Below, one piece after another: positions 22,563 to 31,473 of a stretch of 48,901 bases of DNA. The position numbers and the translations under genes were made by a program. Positions within the stretch are counted from its first letter, which is position 1. The number at the start of each line of letters is the position of its first letter. The stretch spans positions 1 to 48,901 of the forward strand of contig JAFUVB010000067.1 in the NCBI GenBank assembly GCA_017471245.1. Reading direction: 5' to 3'. Source of the DNA: Prevotella sp. Lineage in GTDB: Bacteria; Bacteroidota; Bacteroidia; Bacteroidales; Bacteroidaceae. The notes below the pieces were generated by a model. It had not been told where the DNA came from. It saw nothing but the letters and a program-made list of their open reading frames with translations, and ran no database searches.

Positions 22563-25532
22563 TCAGTCCTTTTCACTTAACAAAACCACTCCTTCCTGTT
22601 TTTTCCCATCCATCATGATTGTAAGAGGACTGTTGAAACGAACATGTCGCACATGTTCTGTCTCTTCCACTGCCTGCATCTTGTCGAGCACATCTTTCTG
22701 GAAAACACCATCATTATTGAAGGTATTAATCGTGAAATAACCCACGCCAAAACTGGTGAGATTCTGGAAGAAATGGGTTCCCTGAGAAGGATCCACACGA
22801 TAGTTTTTCAGACCTGACTCCACTATTACGCGCGCGGCACTGATATGAGGCCACTTAACCGGAATGCCTAACCAATAGTCACTGCTACCCCACCTTCCTG
22901 GACCGATGAGAATATAGTTCTTACCCTCACTCAGAAACTTGCTGTTGATGTGCTCAATTTCCAAAGCTATGTCCGGATTGTGGGAGGCATTGAAGTTTTC
23001 ATCCGCCTTTACATACACCACATCCGTGACATCATCGCTGATACCATGCCCCAATGAGTTATGAGACCGCAGCAGGCACTGCTCATCGGGAATGGCTTTC
23101 AGGTCTTCTTCCAACACTTGCTTGCTATCTACTATCGGGCGAATCTGCAGGAGATAGAATTCTCCTGTGCGGTTGTCGTTGATATTGCATGCCAGCTCTA
23201 TCTCCACCGGACGTTTCATTCCCTCTGCACCATATTTCATAGACATTTGCAACAGTTCAGGAAGCGGGAACACGCCATGATGCAACACGCCTCCCATGGA
23301 GATAATCTTGCGCCCTCCCTCGTAATAGCCGTCACGAATCATTTGATCCACATGGTCGTAGGTGCTGCATATATAGCGCAGCGAACCATCCTTATCGGCC
23401 TCTCTCACCCGTAAGTTCAGGATATTGAAGCCATCGTCTACCTTGAAATCATTGCTCACATGTGCCATGTCAAGGGCATAAAAGCGCGTCTGTGTTTCCT
23501 TCAGGGCAATGTCCATTTCGCTCATCTGCAACACTTTGTTGGGATGATAGGGGCTCACGCGGAGCGTCTGACCGCCATCGACGATGTATTTACCGAGTCC
23601 AAGAGCCAAACTTGCCACACCTTCCTCCGCCTTCTCATCCTCAATGGGATAGTAGTTCAGCGAGCGGAGCACGCCACTGATATTCGGATAATAGCGGTCG
23701 CCATAGCGCTTGCCCACAACCTCCTGCAGGATCACCGCCATTTTCTCCTGGTCGATCACGTTACTGGTAGCTGTCATATACGCCTTTGAATCGCGGAAAT
23801 ACACTGAGGCATACACACTCTTGATGGCAGCAGCCAGCATCTGAAGCATCTGGTATTTATCATCGAGATAGGGAATCATATAAGTGCTATAGATTCCGGC
23901 AAAAGGTTGATAGTGTGAGTCCTCTAAAAGTGAGCTGCTTCGTATGGCTATCGGTGAGCGCGTCGCCTCGAAGAATGTGAAGAAGTCGGCGATGTACTTG
24001 TCGGGCAACTGCGCACGGAGGAAATGCTGAAGGATTTCTTCATCACTGGCATCGCTCAAGGCGATTTGATAAAGATTGTTGCTGTCCATGAACTCATCAA
24101 ACACATCGGTACACAGCACCACCGTCTTCGGAATGCTCACCTTCACGCCCTCGAGCTCATTGAATTCGGGATGCCGTTTGATGATGTTGTCGAGAAAGGC
24201 CAATCCCCTTCCCTTTCCACCAAGCGAACCGTCACCGATACGGGCGAAATGGCTGTATGAGTCGAAGCGGTCGCGCCGGAAGAGAGCCACCACGCCGATA
24301 TTCTTCATGCGCCGGTATTGCACGATAGCATCGAATATGATCTGACGGTGCAAGTCCACATCCTGCAACTTGTGCCAGGTCACCGTCTTCAGGAATGCCG
24401 ATACGGGGAAGATGGCACGGGCACGAAGCCAGCGGCTCATGTGATTTCGCGAGATATGATAGAGCATCGAATCGTTTGGAATTGTGAAGATGTTGTCTTG
24501 CAATTCCTTCAGGTTTCTGATTCGCATGATTTCCTCGTGCGTCTGCGGATCACGGAAGATGAAATCGCCGAATCCCATGTGCTCAGCCAGCAGATTGCGC
24601 AGGTCAATGATCATCTTCTTCGAGTTCTTGTCAATGAACTTAAAACCGCAAGCAAGCGCCTTTTCGCGGTTCTCGCTCTCACTGCTCTGCATGATAAGCG
24701 GGATATATTCATCGCGCTCGCGAATGGCCTTCAGCAGTTTCAATCCTGCCTCTGCATCTTTCTTTCCGCCGACGGGGAACCGACAGTCGCTGATTACGCC
24801 TAATGTGTTGTCGTGGAACTTCTCATACAATGACCATGCCTCCTCATAGTTACGTGCCAAAACCACTTTTGGACGACCGCGCATACGGAGCGTGGCACTG
24901 TGTGGATTCAGGGCTTCCGTGGCAAACCGCTGGCTCTGAGCCAAGATGTAACTATATAAATTTGGTAGCACTGAACTATAGAAGCGGATGCTGTCTTCCA
25001 CCAGCATGATCATTTGCACGCCAGCCTCCTCGATATCGTGCTCAATGTTCATCTTGTCTTCTATCAGTTTGATGATCGACAGGATGAGATTGGTGTTGCC
25101 AAGCCAGCAAAACACGTAGTCGAAAATCGACATGTCTTCGTTCTCTATACGACGGGTGATACCATGGGAAAACGGGGTAAGCACCACACAAGGAATCTGC
25201 GGGAACTTGGCTTTCACCGCACGGGCTACGGCAAAGGCATCATTGTCGGCAGTACCAGGCATGCATATCACAAGGTCAATGCTTGTGCTTTGCATCACTT
25301 CGGCCGCCTCTTCGGTGGTTGAAACCTGCTTGAAGGTGGGCGGATAGCGCAGCCCCAACTCTGTATACTCGTTGAAAATCTTCTCGTCAACTCGCCCGTC
25401 ATCCTCCAACATAAAGGCATCATAGGGATTGGCGATAATCAGTACACTATAGATTCTTCGTGTCATCAAATTCACAAACGACACATCTTTCAATATGAAC
25501 TTATTCCACTGCTGTGGCATTCTGTTTTCCAT
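22563..25532 (-). CDS. Receiver-like / PEP-synthase ATP-grasp fusion protein
   Basis: From the ATG at 25532 the protein has 989 residues; the promoter just upstream excludes the longer frame. Residues about 27-160 and 172-315 look like two receiver (response-regulator) folds: the first ends its central strand with LVICMPG (no acceptor aspartate), the second keeps MLVED (176-180) and GVISDCRFP with D249. From about 435 it matches the ATP-binding domain of PEP synthase and pyruvate phosphate dikinase: GSLGGKGRGLAFLDN, R530 in IAIRSSSLLED, and EFYLLQIRPIV (790-800). The usual swivelling phosphohistidine domain and the PEP-binding barrel are missing. The last 190 residues are unassigned. Probably a signalling or regulatory phosphotransferase, but the substrate is unknown. 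Confidence 0.85.
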   Translation of the reverse strand: MENRMPQQWNKFILKDVSFVNLMTRRIYSVLIIANPYDAFMLEDDGRVDEKIFNEYTELGLRYPPTFKQVSTTEEAAEVMQSTSIDLVICMPGTADNDAFAVARAVKAKFPQIPCVVLTPFSHGITRRIENEDMSIFDYVFCWLGNTNLILSIIKLIEDKMNIEHDIEEAGVQMIMLVEDSIRFYSSVLPNLYSYILAQSQRFATEALNPHSATLRMRGRPKVVLARNYEEAWSLYEKFHDNTLGVISDCRFPVGGKKDAEAGLKLLKAIRERDEYIPLIMQSSESENREKALACGFKFIDKNSKKMIIDLRNLLAEHMGFGDFIFRDPQTHEEIMRIRNLKELQDNIFTIPNDSMLYHISRNHMSRWLRARAIFPVSAFLKTVTWHKLQDVDLHRQIIFDAIVQYRRMKNIGVVALFRRDRFDSYSHFARIGDGSLGGKGRGLAFLDNIIKRHPEFNELEGVKVSIPKTVVLCTDVFDEFMDSNNLYQIALSDASDEEILQHFLRAQLPDKYIADFFTFFEATRSPIAIRSSSLLEDSHYQPFAGIYSTYMIPYLDDKYQMLQMLAAAIKSVYASVYFRDSKAYMTATSNVIDQEKMAVILQEVVGKRYGDRYYPNISGVLRSLNYYPIEDEKAEEGVASLALGLGKYIVDGGQTLRVSPYHPNKVLQMSEMDIALKETQTRFYALDMAHVSNDFKVDDGFNILNLRVREADKDGSLRYICSTYDHVDQMIRDGYYEGGRKIISMGGVLHHGVFPLPELLQMSMKYGAEGMKRPVEIELACNINDNRTGEFYLLQIRPIVDSKQVLEEDLKAIPDEQCLLRSHNSLGHGISDDVTDVVYVKADENFNASHNPDIALEIEHINSKFLSEGKNYILIGPGRWGSSDYWLGIPVKWPHISAARVIVESGLKNYRVDPSQGTHFFQNLTSFGVGYFTINTFNNDGVFQKDVLDKMQAVEETEHVRHVRFNSPLTIMMDGKKQEGVVLLSEKD

Positions 25533-25553
25533 CTTCTTCTCAAAATTTGATTG

Positions 25554-25585
25554 CAAAATTACTGTTTTTCTGCGTAACTGCCAAA
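25554..25585 (-). promoter_or_regulatory. Promoter of the receiver/PEP-synthase-like gene
   Basis: On the minus strand TTTG (25582-25585), a 20-nt spacer and TAATTTTG (25554-25561). The start of transcription should fall near 25547, which leaves the ATG at 25532 as first start and a leader of only about 15 nt. Confidence 0.75.
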
Positions 25586-25622
25586 CAATGAAGCACCAAA
25601 CATATTTTTCCACTTCAAAAGT

Positions 25623-25653
25623 TTTGCCGTTTCCGAAATTATTCATACTTTTG
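25623..25653 (+). promoter_or_regulatory. Promoter of the yitT-trmO operon
   Basis: TTTG (25623-25626), a 19-nt spacer and TACTTTTG (25646-25653), 25 nt before the ATG at 25678. It is back to back with the divergent promoter at 25554-25585. Confidence 0.75.
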
Positions 25654-25677
25654 CGCCGCAAAAATCCTTTTAAAAAA

Positions 25678-26592
25678 ATGATAACGAATCCGCACAGAAA
25701 GCAAAGAAGGTATGTAAGCGAAATCCAAGACTATCTGATGATAGCCCTTGCCATGATTATCGGAAGTGTAGGATGGGTGATCTTCCTGCTGCCCAACAAG
25801 ATTACGACAGGCGGAGTTGCGGGCATCTCGTCGATTCTTTTCTGGGGAACAGGCATACCCGTACAGGTAACCTACTTCGGAATCAATGCTTTGTTGTTGG
25901 CTGTAGCCCTGAAAGTATTGGGGTGGAAGTTTTGCGTGAAGACCATCTACGCCGTGATCATCTTCACCGTTGCCGTTTCCATCTTGCAGGAACTCACGTC
26001 TGGCATTCACCTGCTGGCAGACCAGCCGTTCATGGCAACCATCACCGGCGGTTGCTTCTTGGGATGCAGCATCGGACTCGGTCTTTATTGCAACGGCAGC
26101 ACTGGCGGTTCTGACGTAGTAGCTGCCATCATCAACAAATACCGCGACATCTCTCTGGGGCGTGCCATCTTGATTTGTGACATGGCTATCGTCACTTCCA
26201 GCTATTTGGTGCTGCGCGACTGGGAACAAGTGATCTACGGCTACGTGGAGTTGGTGATCGTTTCATTATGTGTAGACAGGGTGGTGAACAGCATGCGCAG
26301 CAGTGTACAGTTCTTTATCATTTCCGAGAAGCCCGAAGAGATAGGACAGCTGATCAATGCTGATGCACAGCGTGGCTGCACTATCATCAACAGCGAGGGT
26401 TTCTATTCCGGCACGCAGGTAAAGATGCTTTTCGTTCTCGCCCGCCAGAGCGAGTCGCAGCGCATCTTCAGCATCATTGATGAAGTGGATCCGCATGCCT
26501 TCGTATCTCAAAGTGCCGTCATCGGCGTGTATGGCAACGGATTCGACCCGTTCAAGGTGAAGCATTCGTCATCTCATCACCATGAAGAATGA
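25678..26592 (+). CDS. YitT family membrane protein
   Basis: I start at the ATG at 25678 (304 residues); the longer frame from 25495 would begin upstream of the promoter. Five or six membrane helices fill about residues 17-215 (first: YLMIALAMIIGSVGWVIFLL, from residue 18), with the family motif NKITTGGVAGIS after helix 1 and CNGSTGGSDVVAAIINKY further on. The C-terminal 80 residues are the cytoplasmic DUF2179 domain (FFIISEKPEEIG, TIINSEGFYSG). The family is widespread but its transport role is not established. It overlaps the trmO start by 11 nt, so the two are co-translated. Confidence 0.9.
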   Translation: MITNPHRKQRRYVSEIQDYLMIALAMIIGSVGWVIFLLPNKITTGGVAGISSILFWGTGIPVQVTYFGINALLLAVALKVLGWKFCVKTIYAVIIFTVAVSILQELTSGIHLLADQPFMATITGGCFLGCSIGLGLYCNGSTGGSDVVAAIINKYRDISLGRAILICDMAIVTSSYLVLRDWEQVIYGYVELVIVSLCVDRVVNSMRSSVQFFIISEKPEEIGQLINADAQRGCTIINSEGFYSGTQVKMLFVLARQSESQRIFSIIDEVDPHAFVSQSAVIGVYGNGFDPFKVKHSSSHHHEE

Positions 26593-27337
26593 CAACCCTC
26601 TATCACCATCCCGAGGAATGAATGCAGGAACCATCCATCCCGTCGCAGTGTTCCATTCGCCTTTTATCAGCAAGTTCGGCATTCCAAGGCAAAGCGGTAT
26701 CGTGGAAGAGGTGGAAGGAACCATCGTGCTCGAACCGCCATACCGACACGCTGAAGCACTGCGAGGTCTTGAAGACTTCGATTTCATCTGGCTGATATGG
26801 GGCTTCTCTGCCAACAACATGAATGCATCTTCACAGCAACCGCCGCTCACCGTGCGCCCTCCCCTGCTTGGCGGAAACACACGGATTGGGGTTTTTGCGA
26901 CACGTTCTCCCTTCCGCCCCAACGGACTGGGGCTCTCTTCCGTCCGCATCAGCCATATCGACTGGGATGCAACCGACGGTCCAATCATCCATGTGCTGGG
27001 TGCCGACTTGATGGACGGCACGCCGATCTACGACATCAAGCCCTATCTTGTGTATGCCGACAGCCACCCGGAAGCCAAATGTGGATTCACCGACAAGAAT
27101 AAATGGAAAAAACTGAAGGTGGTTTTCGCTGACGATTCCGCACAGCAACTATCCGAAAAGGAACAATTATTGCTGCAACGCATCCTCGAACTCGACCCGC
27201 GCCCCCATTACCAAGACGACAGCCAGCGCATCTATGGAATGTCTTTCGGCGAATATGAAATCCACTTCAAAGTAGACAAAGACGTGCTGATAATTGTCAA
27301 AATAGGGAATAAAAAGAGAAAAATTGCAAAAAGATAG
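26582..27337 (+). CDS. trmO: tRNA (m6t6A37) methyltransferase TrmO
   Basis: A 251-residue TsaA/TrmO-family protein. SPFISKFGIPRQ (26-37), ATRSPFRPNGLGLS (106-119) and DLMDGTPIYDIKPYL (142-156) are the family's SAM-binding and catalytic segments. The C-terminal part (about 200-251) carries the extra basic domain. TrmO methylates N6-threonylcarbamoyladenosine at position 37 of certain threonine tRNAs, fine-tuning decoding. Its start lies inside the end of yitT, which may reflect only compact packing. Confidence 0.9.
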   Translation: MKNDNPLSPSRGMNAGTIHPVAVFHSPFISKFGIPRQSGIVEEVEGTIVLEPPYRHAEALRGLEDFDFIWLIWGFSANNMNASSQQPPLTVRPPLLGGNTRIGVFATRSPFRPNGLGLSSVRISHIDWDATDGPIIHVLGADLMDGTPIYDIKPYLVYADSHPEAKCGFTDKNKWKKLKVVFADDSAQQLSEKEQLLLQRILELDPRPHYQDDSQRIYGMSFGEYEIHFKVDKDVLIIVKIGNKKRKIAKR

Positions 27338-27481
27338 CATTTTTATGAAGAAAAACCGATTTTTACTTGGAAGTTACAAGAAAAACACCTAATTTTGTCG
27401 TACCAATTTGACATTATGTTAATGCAAACTAATAACTAAAGTTTCTAACAACTTATACGTTTAACTAAAAAAGAATAAAAA

Positions 27482-28819
27482 ATGAACGTTGAGAACATTA
27501 TGCAAAACCTGGAGAAAAAGCATCCGGGTGAAGCCGAGTACTTACAGGCTGTAAGAGAAGTGCTGGAATCAATCAAGGACGTTTACAATGAGCATCCTGA
27601 ATTTGAGAAGGCAAAGATCATTGAGCGCATCGTAGAGCCAGAGCGCATCACCACATTCCGCGTGCCTTGGGTTGACGACAAGGGCGAGGTTCAGGTGAAC
27701 ATCGGCTATCGCGTGCAGTTCAACAGCGCCATCGGTCCGTATAAAGGCGGTCTGCGCTTCCATCCGTCTGTGAACCTCTCTATCTTGAAGTTCCTCGGTT
27801 TCGAGCAGACATTCAAGAATGCACTCACCACACTCCCGATGGGCGGTGGCAAGGGTGGTTCTGATTTCGCTCCCCGCGGCAAGAGCGACGCAGAGGTGAT
27901 GCGTTTCTGCCAAGCTTTCATGTGCGAGCTTTACAAGGTGATCGGTCCCGACATGGACGTTCCCGCTGGTGACATCGGCGTTGGCGGTCGCGAAATCGGA
28001 TACCTCTTCGGTATGTACAAGAAGCTCACAAGCCAGTTCCACGGTGCCACACTGACCGGTAAGGGTCTTGAGTGGGGTGGATCAATCCTCCGTCCTGAGG
28101 CTACCGGTTTCGGTGCTCTCTATTTCGTTGACCACATGCTGAAGACTCATGGTCTCGACATCAAGGGAAAGACCGTTGCCATCTCTGGTTTCGGAAACGT
28201 GGCTTGGGGTGCTGCCAAGAAGGCTACCGAACTGGGTGCTAAGGTGATTACCATCTCCGGTCCAGACGGATACATCCTCGACGAGGCTGGTCTTGACGCT
28301 GAGAAGATTGATTACATGCTCGAGCTCCGTGCCAGCGGTAACGACATCTGCGCTCCTTATGCAGACGAGTTCCCAGGCTCTAAGTTCTTCGCAGGCAGGA
28401 AGCCTTGGGAAGCTAAGGCTGACATCTATCTGCCTTGTGCAACTCAGAACGAGCTCAACGGCAACGACGCTGATGCTATTCTCGCCAACAAGCCGTTGTG
28501 CGTAGCTGAGGTTTCCAACATGGGCTGCACAGCCGAGGCTGTCAACAAGTTCATTGCCGCCAACCAGCTCTTTGCTCCTGGCAAGGCTGTCAATGCAGGT
28601 GGCGTTGCAACATCTGGTCTTGAAATGACTCAGAACTCTATGCGCATCTCTTGGACAGGCGAAGAGGTTGACCAGAAGCTCCACCAGATCATGGCTGGCA
28701 TCCACGAGCAGTGCGTGAAGTACGGTAAGGAAGGCGATTACATCAACTATGTAAAGGGTGCCAACGTTGCCGGATTCATGAAGGTGGCTCATGCCATGAT
28801 GGCTCAGGGCATCGTTTGA
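27482..28819 (+). CDS. gdhA: NADP-type glutamate dehydrogenase
   Basis: A 445-residue hexameric glutamate dehydrogenase of the small (about 50 kDa) class. K88 in PYKGGLRFHP, K124 in PMGGGKGGSDF and D164 in PAGDIGVGGRE form the substrate and catalytic site; GFGNVAWGAAKKA begins the nucleotide-binding fold. It assimilates ammonia onto 2-oxoglutarate, the main nitrogen entry in gut and oral Bacteroidales. A 143-nt A+T-rich leader precedes it; I could not place a confident promoter. A 12-bp hairpin follows the stop codon. Confidence 0.95.
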   Translation: MNVENIMQNLEKKHPGEAEYLQAVREVLESIKDVYNEHPEFEKAKIIERIVEPERITTFRVPWVDDKGEVQVNIGYRVQFNSAIGPYKGGLRFHPSVNLSILKFLGFEQTFKNALTTLPMGGGKGGSDFAPRGKSDAEVMRFCQAFMCELYKVIGPDMDVPAGDIGVGGREIGYLFGMYKKLTSQFHGATLTGKGLEWGGSILRPEATGFGALYFVDHMLKTHGLDIKGKTVAISGFGNVAWGAAKKATELGAKVITISGPDGYILDEAGLDAEKIDYMLELRASGNDICAPYADEFPGSKFFAGRKPWEAKADIYLPCATQNELNGNDADAILANKPLCVAEVSNMGCTAEAVNKFIAANQLFAPGKAVNAGGVATSGLEMTQNSMRISWTGEEVDQKLHQIMAGIHEQCVKYGKEGDYINYVKGANVAGFMKVAHAMMAQGIV

Positions 28820-28828
28820 TGAATATAC

Positions 28829-28857
28829 AGCACAATCAGGTAAGCCCTGATTGTGCT
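28829..28857 (+). terminator. Hairpin after gdhA
   Basis: A perfect 12-bp stem (AGCACAATCAGG at 28829-28840 with 28846-28857) closes a 5-nt loop 9 nt past the gdhA stop. The following bases (TCACTAAAAGG) are not a T-tract, so termination here may be weak or the hairpin may protect the mRNA 3' end. Confidence 0.6.
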
Positions 28858-28876
28858 TCACTAAAAGGTAAAGATA

Positions 28877-29635
28877 TTGAGTAGAAAGTATCTGACCATA
28901 GCAAAACAAAGCAGTGGTGACGGTAGGAGAACCGCCACACACTGCTTTTTTTATATCAACTCACTACGCAGGCGAGGCAACGCCCTACCCCTTCACCACT
29001 GCCTCATCTGCTTCATTCTCCTTCTGCTCCCACTCTTGCCACAGCACCTTTCTGCACAGGAGAAAGGTAGAGCTTCCTATTATTCTCACAGCCTGCACGG
29101 CAGGAGGATGAGCAACGGCGCCCCCTATCATCGCGACAGTATGGTGTGTGCGCACAAGCGCTACCCACTGGGCACGATGCTCAAGGTGACGAACCTGAAC
29201 AACGGAAAGTCAGTCGTGGTGAAAGTGGCCGACCGCGGACCTCATACGAAAGGGCGCATCATCGACCTTTCCTACCGTGCCGCCAAGGAAATAGGCATGA
29301 TCTCCGCAGGCATCGCCATGGTAAAGATTGAACCTATCAAGGGCAATGTGGTGATTCCCTATAAACCTGATGACGACAACGTGTTGCCGGAACTGGGGTT
29401 TGAAGTCAGCGACATCTATGATAACTACACACCTGAATGGCTGAAGACGAATGAGGAACCGAAACCATTGCCGCAGGAGGAACGCAGGGAAATCATGAAA
29501 GACAACCAGAAGGTGGACGAGCTGAAAAGCGAAATACACTCTCCCAAGACATCAACAAAGGGAGAAAACAAAAAGACGACAAGCGAACCTGCCGTCTCAC
29601 GTAGTAATCCTCACAAAGCATCACAGCGACATTGA
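28877..29635 (+). CDS. RlpA-like exported protein (double-psi beta-barrel)
   Basis: The frame runs from a TTG at 28877; there is no in-frame ATG or GTG before the domain, so the true start is uncertain. A hydrophobic stretch HCLICFILLLLPLLPQHLSAQ (41-61 of the 252-residue frame, the signal peptide) precedes the RlpA barrel (64-152): GRASYYSHSLHGRRMSNG, the conserved VADRGPHTKGRIIDLSYRAA with D119-R120-G121-P122 and D130. RlpA proteins are septal or cell-wall lytic transglycosylases that cut bare glycan. A charged tail (about 190-252) follows; no SPOR domain is present. Confidence 0.78.
   Translation: MSRKYLTIAKQSSGDGRRTATHCFFYINSLRRRGNALPLHHCLICFILLLLPLLPQHLSAQEKGRASYYSHSLHGRRMSNGAPYHRDSMVCAHKRYPLGTMLKVTNLNNGKSVVVKVADRGPHTKGRIIDLSYRAAKEIGMISAGIAMVKIEPIKGNVVIPYKPDDDNVLPELGFEVSDIYDNYTPEWLKTNEEPKPLPQEERREIMKDNQKVDELKSEIHSPKTSTKGENKKTTSEPAVSRSNPHKASQRH
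28910..28952 (+). terminator. Intrinsic terminator inside the rlpA frame
   Basis: AGCAGTG (28910-28916) pairs with CACTGCT (28940-28946), extended by GTG/CAC and CGGT/ACCG around loop AGGAGA, giving 14 pairs with one bulge and one mismatch, and followed by seven T (28946-28952). It lies upstream of the signal-peptide codons. It probably ends gdhA transcription. Confidence 0.8.
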
Positions 29636-29661
29636 CACGCCATCAATGACCGCCGCGCTCT

Positions 29662-30453
29662 TTATCTCCTTACAGCCACGTCCAAATGAATCACCTCGCT
29701 GCTGGCACTGCCGTCGCGACCGTGAACCACTGACACATCAAAACCTACCGTATTATTTCTCAGTTTCTTGTCAGTCATGACCATGGCTGTGTATTTCACG
29801 CCCGAACCGGCTGCTATGCTCTCGATGCAAACGCTTGGCGACACCACAACGTGCCTGTTGCCTGTGGATTCAAGCACTACGGGTTGCACGTTATAGATGG
29901 TCATGCCCGTGTTGTTGCGTATCTCAAAGACTATTTTCCCGCGACCGTTGGCATGCAGATAGCTGTCGCTGCTCTCTGATACGAATCTCACCTTGCTCAC
30001 GTCGACACCGCGCGATGCTGCATATCTGCCTGCAGAAACGGGAGCTTTCGTCTCTCCATAGCTGCCATTACCGCTCTGGAAATCAATGCGGTCGTCGCCT
30101 CGGTTGCTGGCATCAAAACCGCTGTTGTCATATTCGGGCGAGTATGAATCGTCATAATTCTGATAGCCACCCTGGCGCGATTCCTTCTGCAACACGCGCT
30201 CGTGATACTTTTCTATCTTGCGCTGCTGGGCTTTTTCTGCTGCATTTCCGATGGCTGCTCCCACAACGGCACCGCCTGCCATACCGACAATTTGCCCCCA
30301 GTCGCTGCCACGTGGACCGCCGTTCAGCCCGCCTATCGCCGATCCGAGGATAGAACCGAGCGTGGAACCGGTATATGCTCCAGATGCAGTATATGAACCA
30401 CAACTGCTCAACAAGAATGCGGCACCCACCGCCAAAACTGCTGTTCTTTTCAT
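29662..30453 (-). CDS. Glycine-zipper lipoprotein
   Basis: From the ATG at 30453 (an ATG three codons earlier is also possible) the protein has 263 residues. It begins with a lipoprotein signal ending LLSSC and continues with a glycine-rich segment (GSTLGSILGSAIGGLNGG, then GMAGGAVVGAAIGNAAE) of the glycine-zipper type that spans or packs in membranes. A charged linker with KIEKYHERVLQKESR and a polar middle part leads to an Ig-like beta domain (about 155-263, FEIRNNTGMTIYNVQPVV). Likely an outer-membrane-anchored envelope protein. It converges with the rlpA gene and has its own promoter. Confidence 0.75.
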   Translation of the reverse strand: MKRTAVLAVGAAFLLSSCGSYTASGAYTGSTLGSILGSAIGGLNGGPRGSDWGQIVGMAGGAVVGAAIGNAAEKAQQRKIEKYHERVLQKESRQGGYQNYDDSYSPEYDNSGFDASNRGDDRIDFQSGNGSYGETKAPVSAGRYAASRGVDVSKVRFVSESSDSYLHANGRGKIVFEIRNNTGMTIYNVQPVVLESTGNRHVVVSPSVCIESIAAGSGVKYTAMVMTDKKLRNNTVGFDVSVVHGRDGSASSEVIHLDVAVRR

Positions 30454-30496
30454 AATCTTCAATCTTTAAAATGCAACTTCGTATTCTTTTCTGTGG

Positions 30497-30528
30497 CAAA
30501 GATATTGAAAAAAAACGCACCGCACAAA
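30497..30528 (-). promoter_or_regulatory. Promoter of the glycine-zipper lipoprotein gene
   Basis: On the minus strand TTTG (30525-30528), a 20-nt spacer and TATCTTTG (30497-30504), 35-44 nt before the two candidate starts. Confidence 0.78.
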
Positions 30529-30586
30529 GCCGTTTTCCCTAAAACGTCATAGGGAAATCCCTATTTCTCACATTGAGGAAGACGAA

Positions 30587-31384
30587 TTATTTGCGGAAAG
30601 GTCGCAACGTGACACCTGCCACCACGCCTGCCTTCTGCGTATACGGGTTGGCATCCAGTTCCATGAACACCGGTATCTCAAGTTTGCCGGCATGATAGCT
30701 CTTCGTAGCACGAAGCGCTACCGACACCACAGCGGGACAGTCGGCATACAGATAGTCGTTCATGTTGTCATACAGCGGCGATGGCGTTTCGATATACGTG
30801 CGCCAGCCTGCACTCTCCATCGGCGTGCCGCCCACACTCGCAAGCACGTCAACGCCATGCACGCGGAACGGAACCGACAGTTCGATATAGGTGGAATAGG
30901 CACGGTCGCCGTTCATCTTGAAGTCGTTGCCGTAGAACATCGTGTAAGCCTGCAGGTTGAAATACTTGCAACTGAAACCAATATTGCCCTCGAAGGCATG
31001 CGCCGTCAGCTTCTCGTCGAAGAAGAAATAGCGGTTCAGATAGTCGAGACCGCTCTTCCAGTGGCTCATTGCACCGATGTTCACGCCGAAGGGAGCCTTG
31101 TAGCCCAGCGAGAAGTCGATGCGCTGGATATCAAGTCCGCTGAAACCGGTGCTGCCGAACAGCGATGCATACATGCCGCGATAGCTCACCGTTCCCGTGG
31201 GCTGAACGCTCACGTCGCCGAAATCCGTTCCGCGCCAAATGTGATTGCTCACCAGGTCAACCTGAAAGTCCACTTCCACGTTGCGCTGCCCGAAAGCCGA
31301 CAACGGAAGCATGGCGCAAGCAATGGCAGCCAGCCTGCATTTGCTGACGACTGTGCGCTGTAATACTGTAATTCTTTTCATCAT
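30587..31384 (-). CDS. Outer-membrane beta-barrel protein, TorF-like
   Basis: A 265-residue protein (start at one of two adjacent ATGs) with a signal peptide ending SAFGQ. The mature part is a series of amphipathic strands with aromatic belts, beginning VDFQVDLVSNHIWRGTDFG, a pattern seen in TorF-type putative porins (xxYxWRGxxxS). No cofactor motif is visible. Function unknown; it would sit in the outer membrane as a 10-12-strand barrel. It stands alone, with a repeat-rich gap upstream. Confidence 0.65.
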   Translation of the reverse strand: MMKRITVLQRTVVSKCRLAAIACAMLPLSAFGQRNVEVDFQVDLVSNHIWRGTDFGDVSVQPTGTVSYRGMYASLFGSTGFSGLDIQRIDFSLGYKAPFGVNIGAMSHWKSGLDYLNRYFFFDEKLTAHAFEGNIGFSCKYFNLQAYTMFYGNDFKMNGDRAYSTYIELSVPFRVHGVDVLASVGGTPMESAGWRTYIETPSPLYDNMNDYLYADCPAVVSVALRATKSYHAGKLEIPVFMELDANPYTQKAGVVAGVTLRPFRK

Positions 31385-31437
31385 AATAATGTTTATTTCC
31401 TAATATGATCTTGTTTTCTATTCTTCCAATCTACATG

Positions 31438-31473
31438 CAAAATTAAAACATTCCTATCAAATAATCCACAAAA
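31438..31473 (-). promoter_or_regulatory. Promoter candidate of the TorF-like gene
   Basis: TAATTTTG on the minus strand (31438-31445) with TTTG at 31469-31472 (spacer 23 nt). The spacing is longer than usual. Confidence 0.4.

Noticed and set aside
28819-28884. 21-codon frame overlapping the gdhA stop (TGATG)
   Set aside because: Possibly coupled translation, but it covers a hairpin and has no recognisable content; kept only as a note to the rlpA finding.
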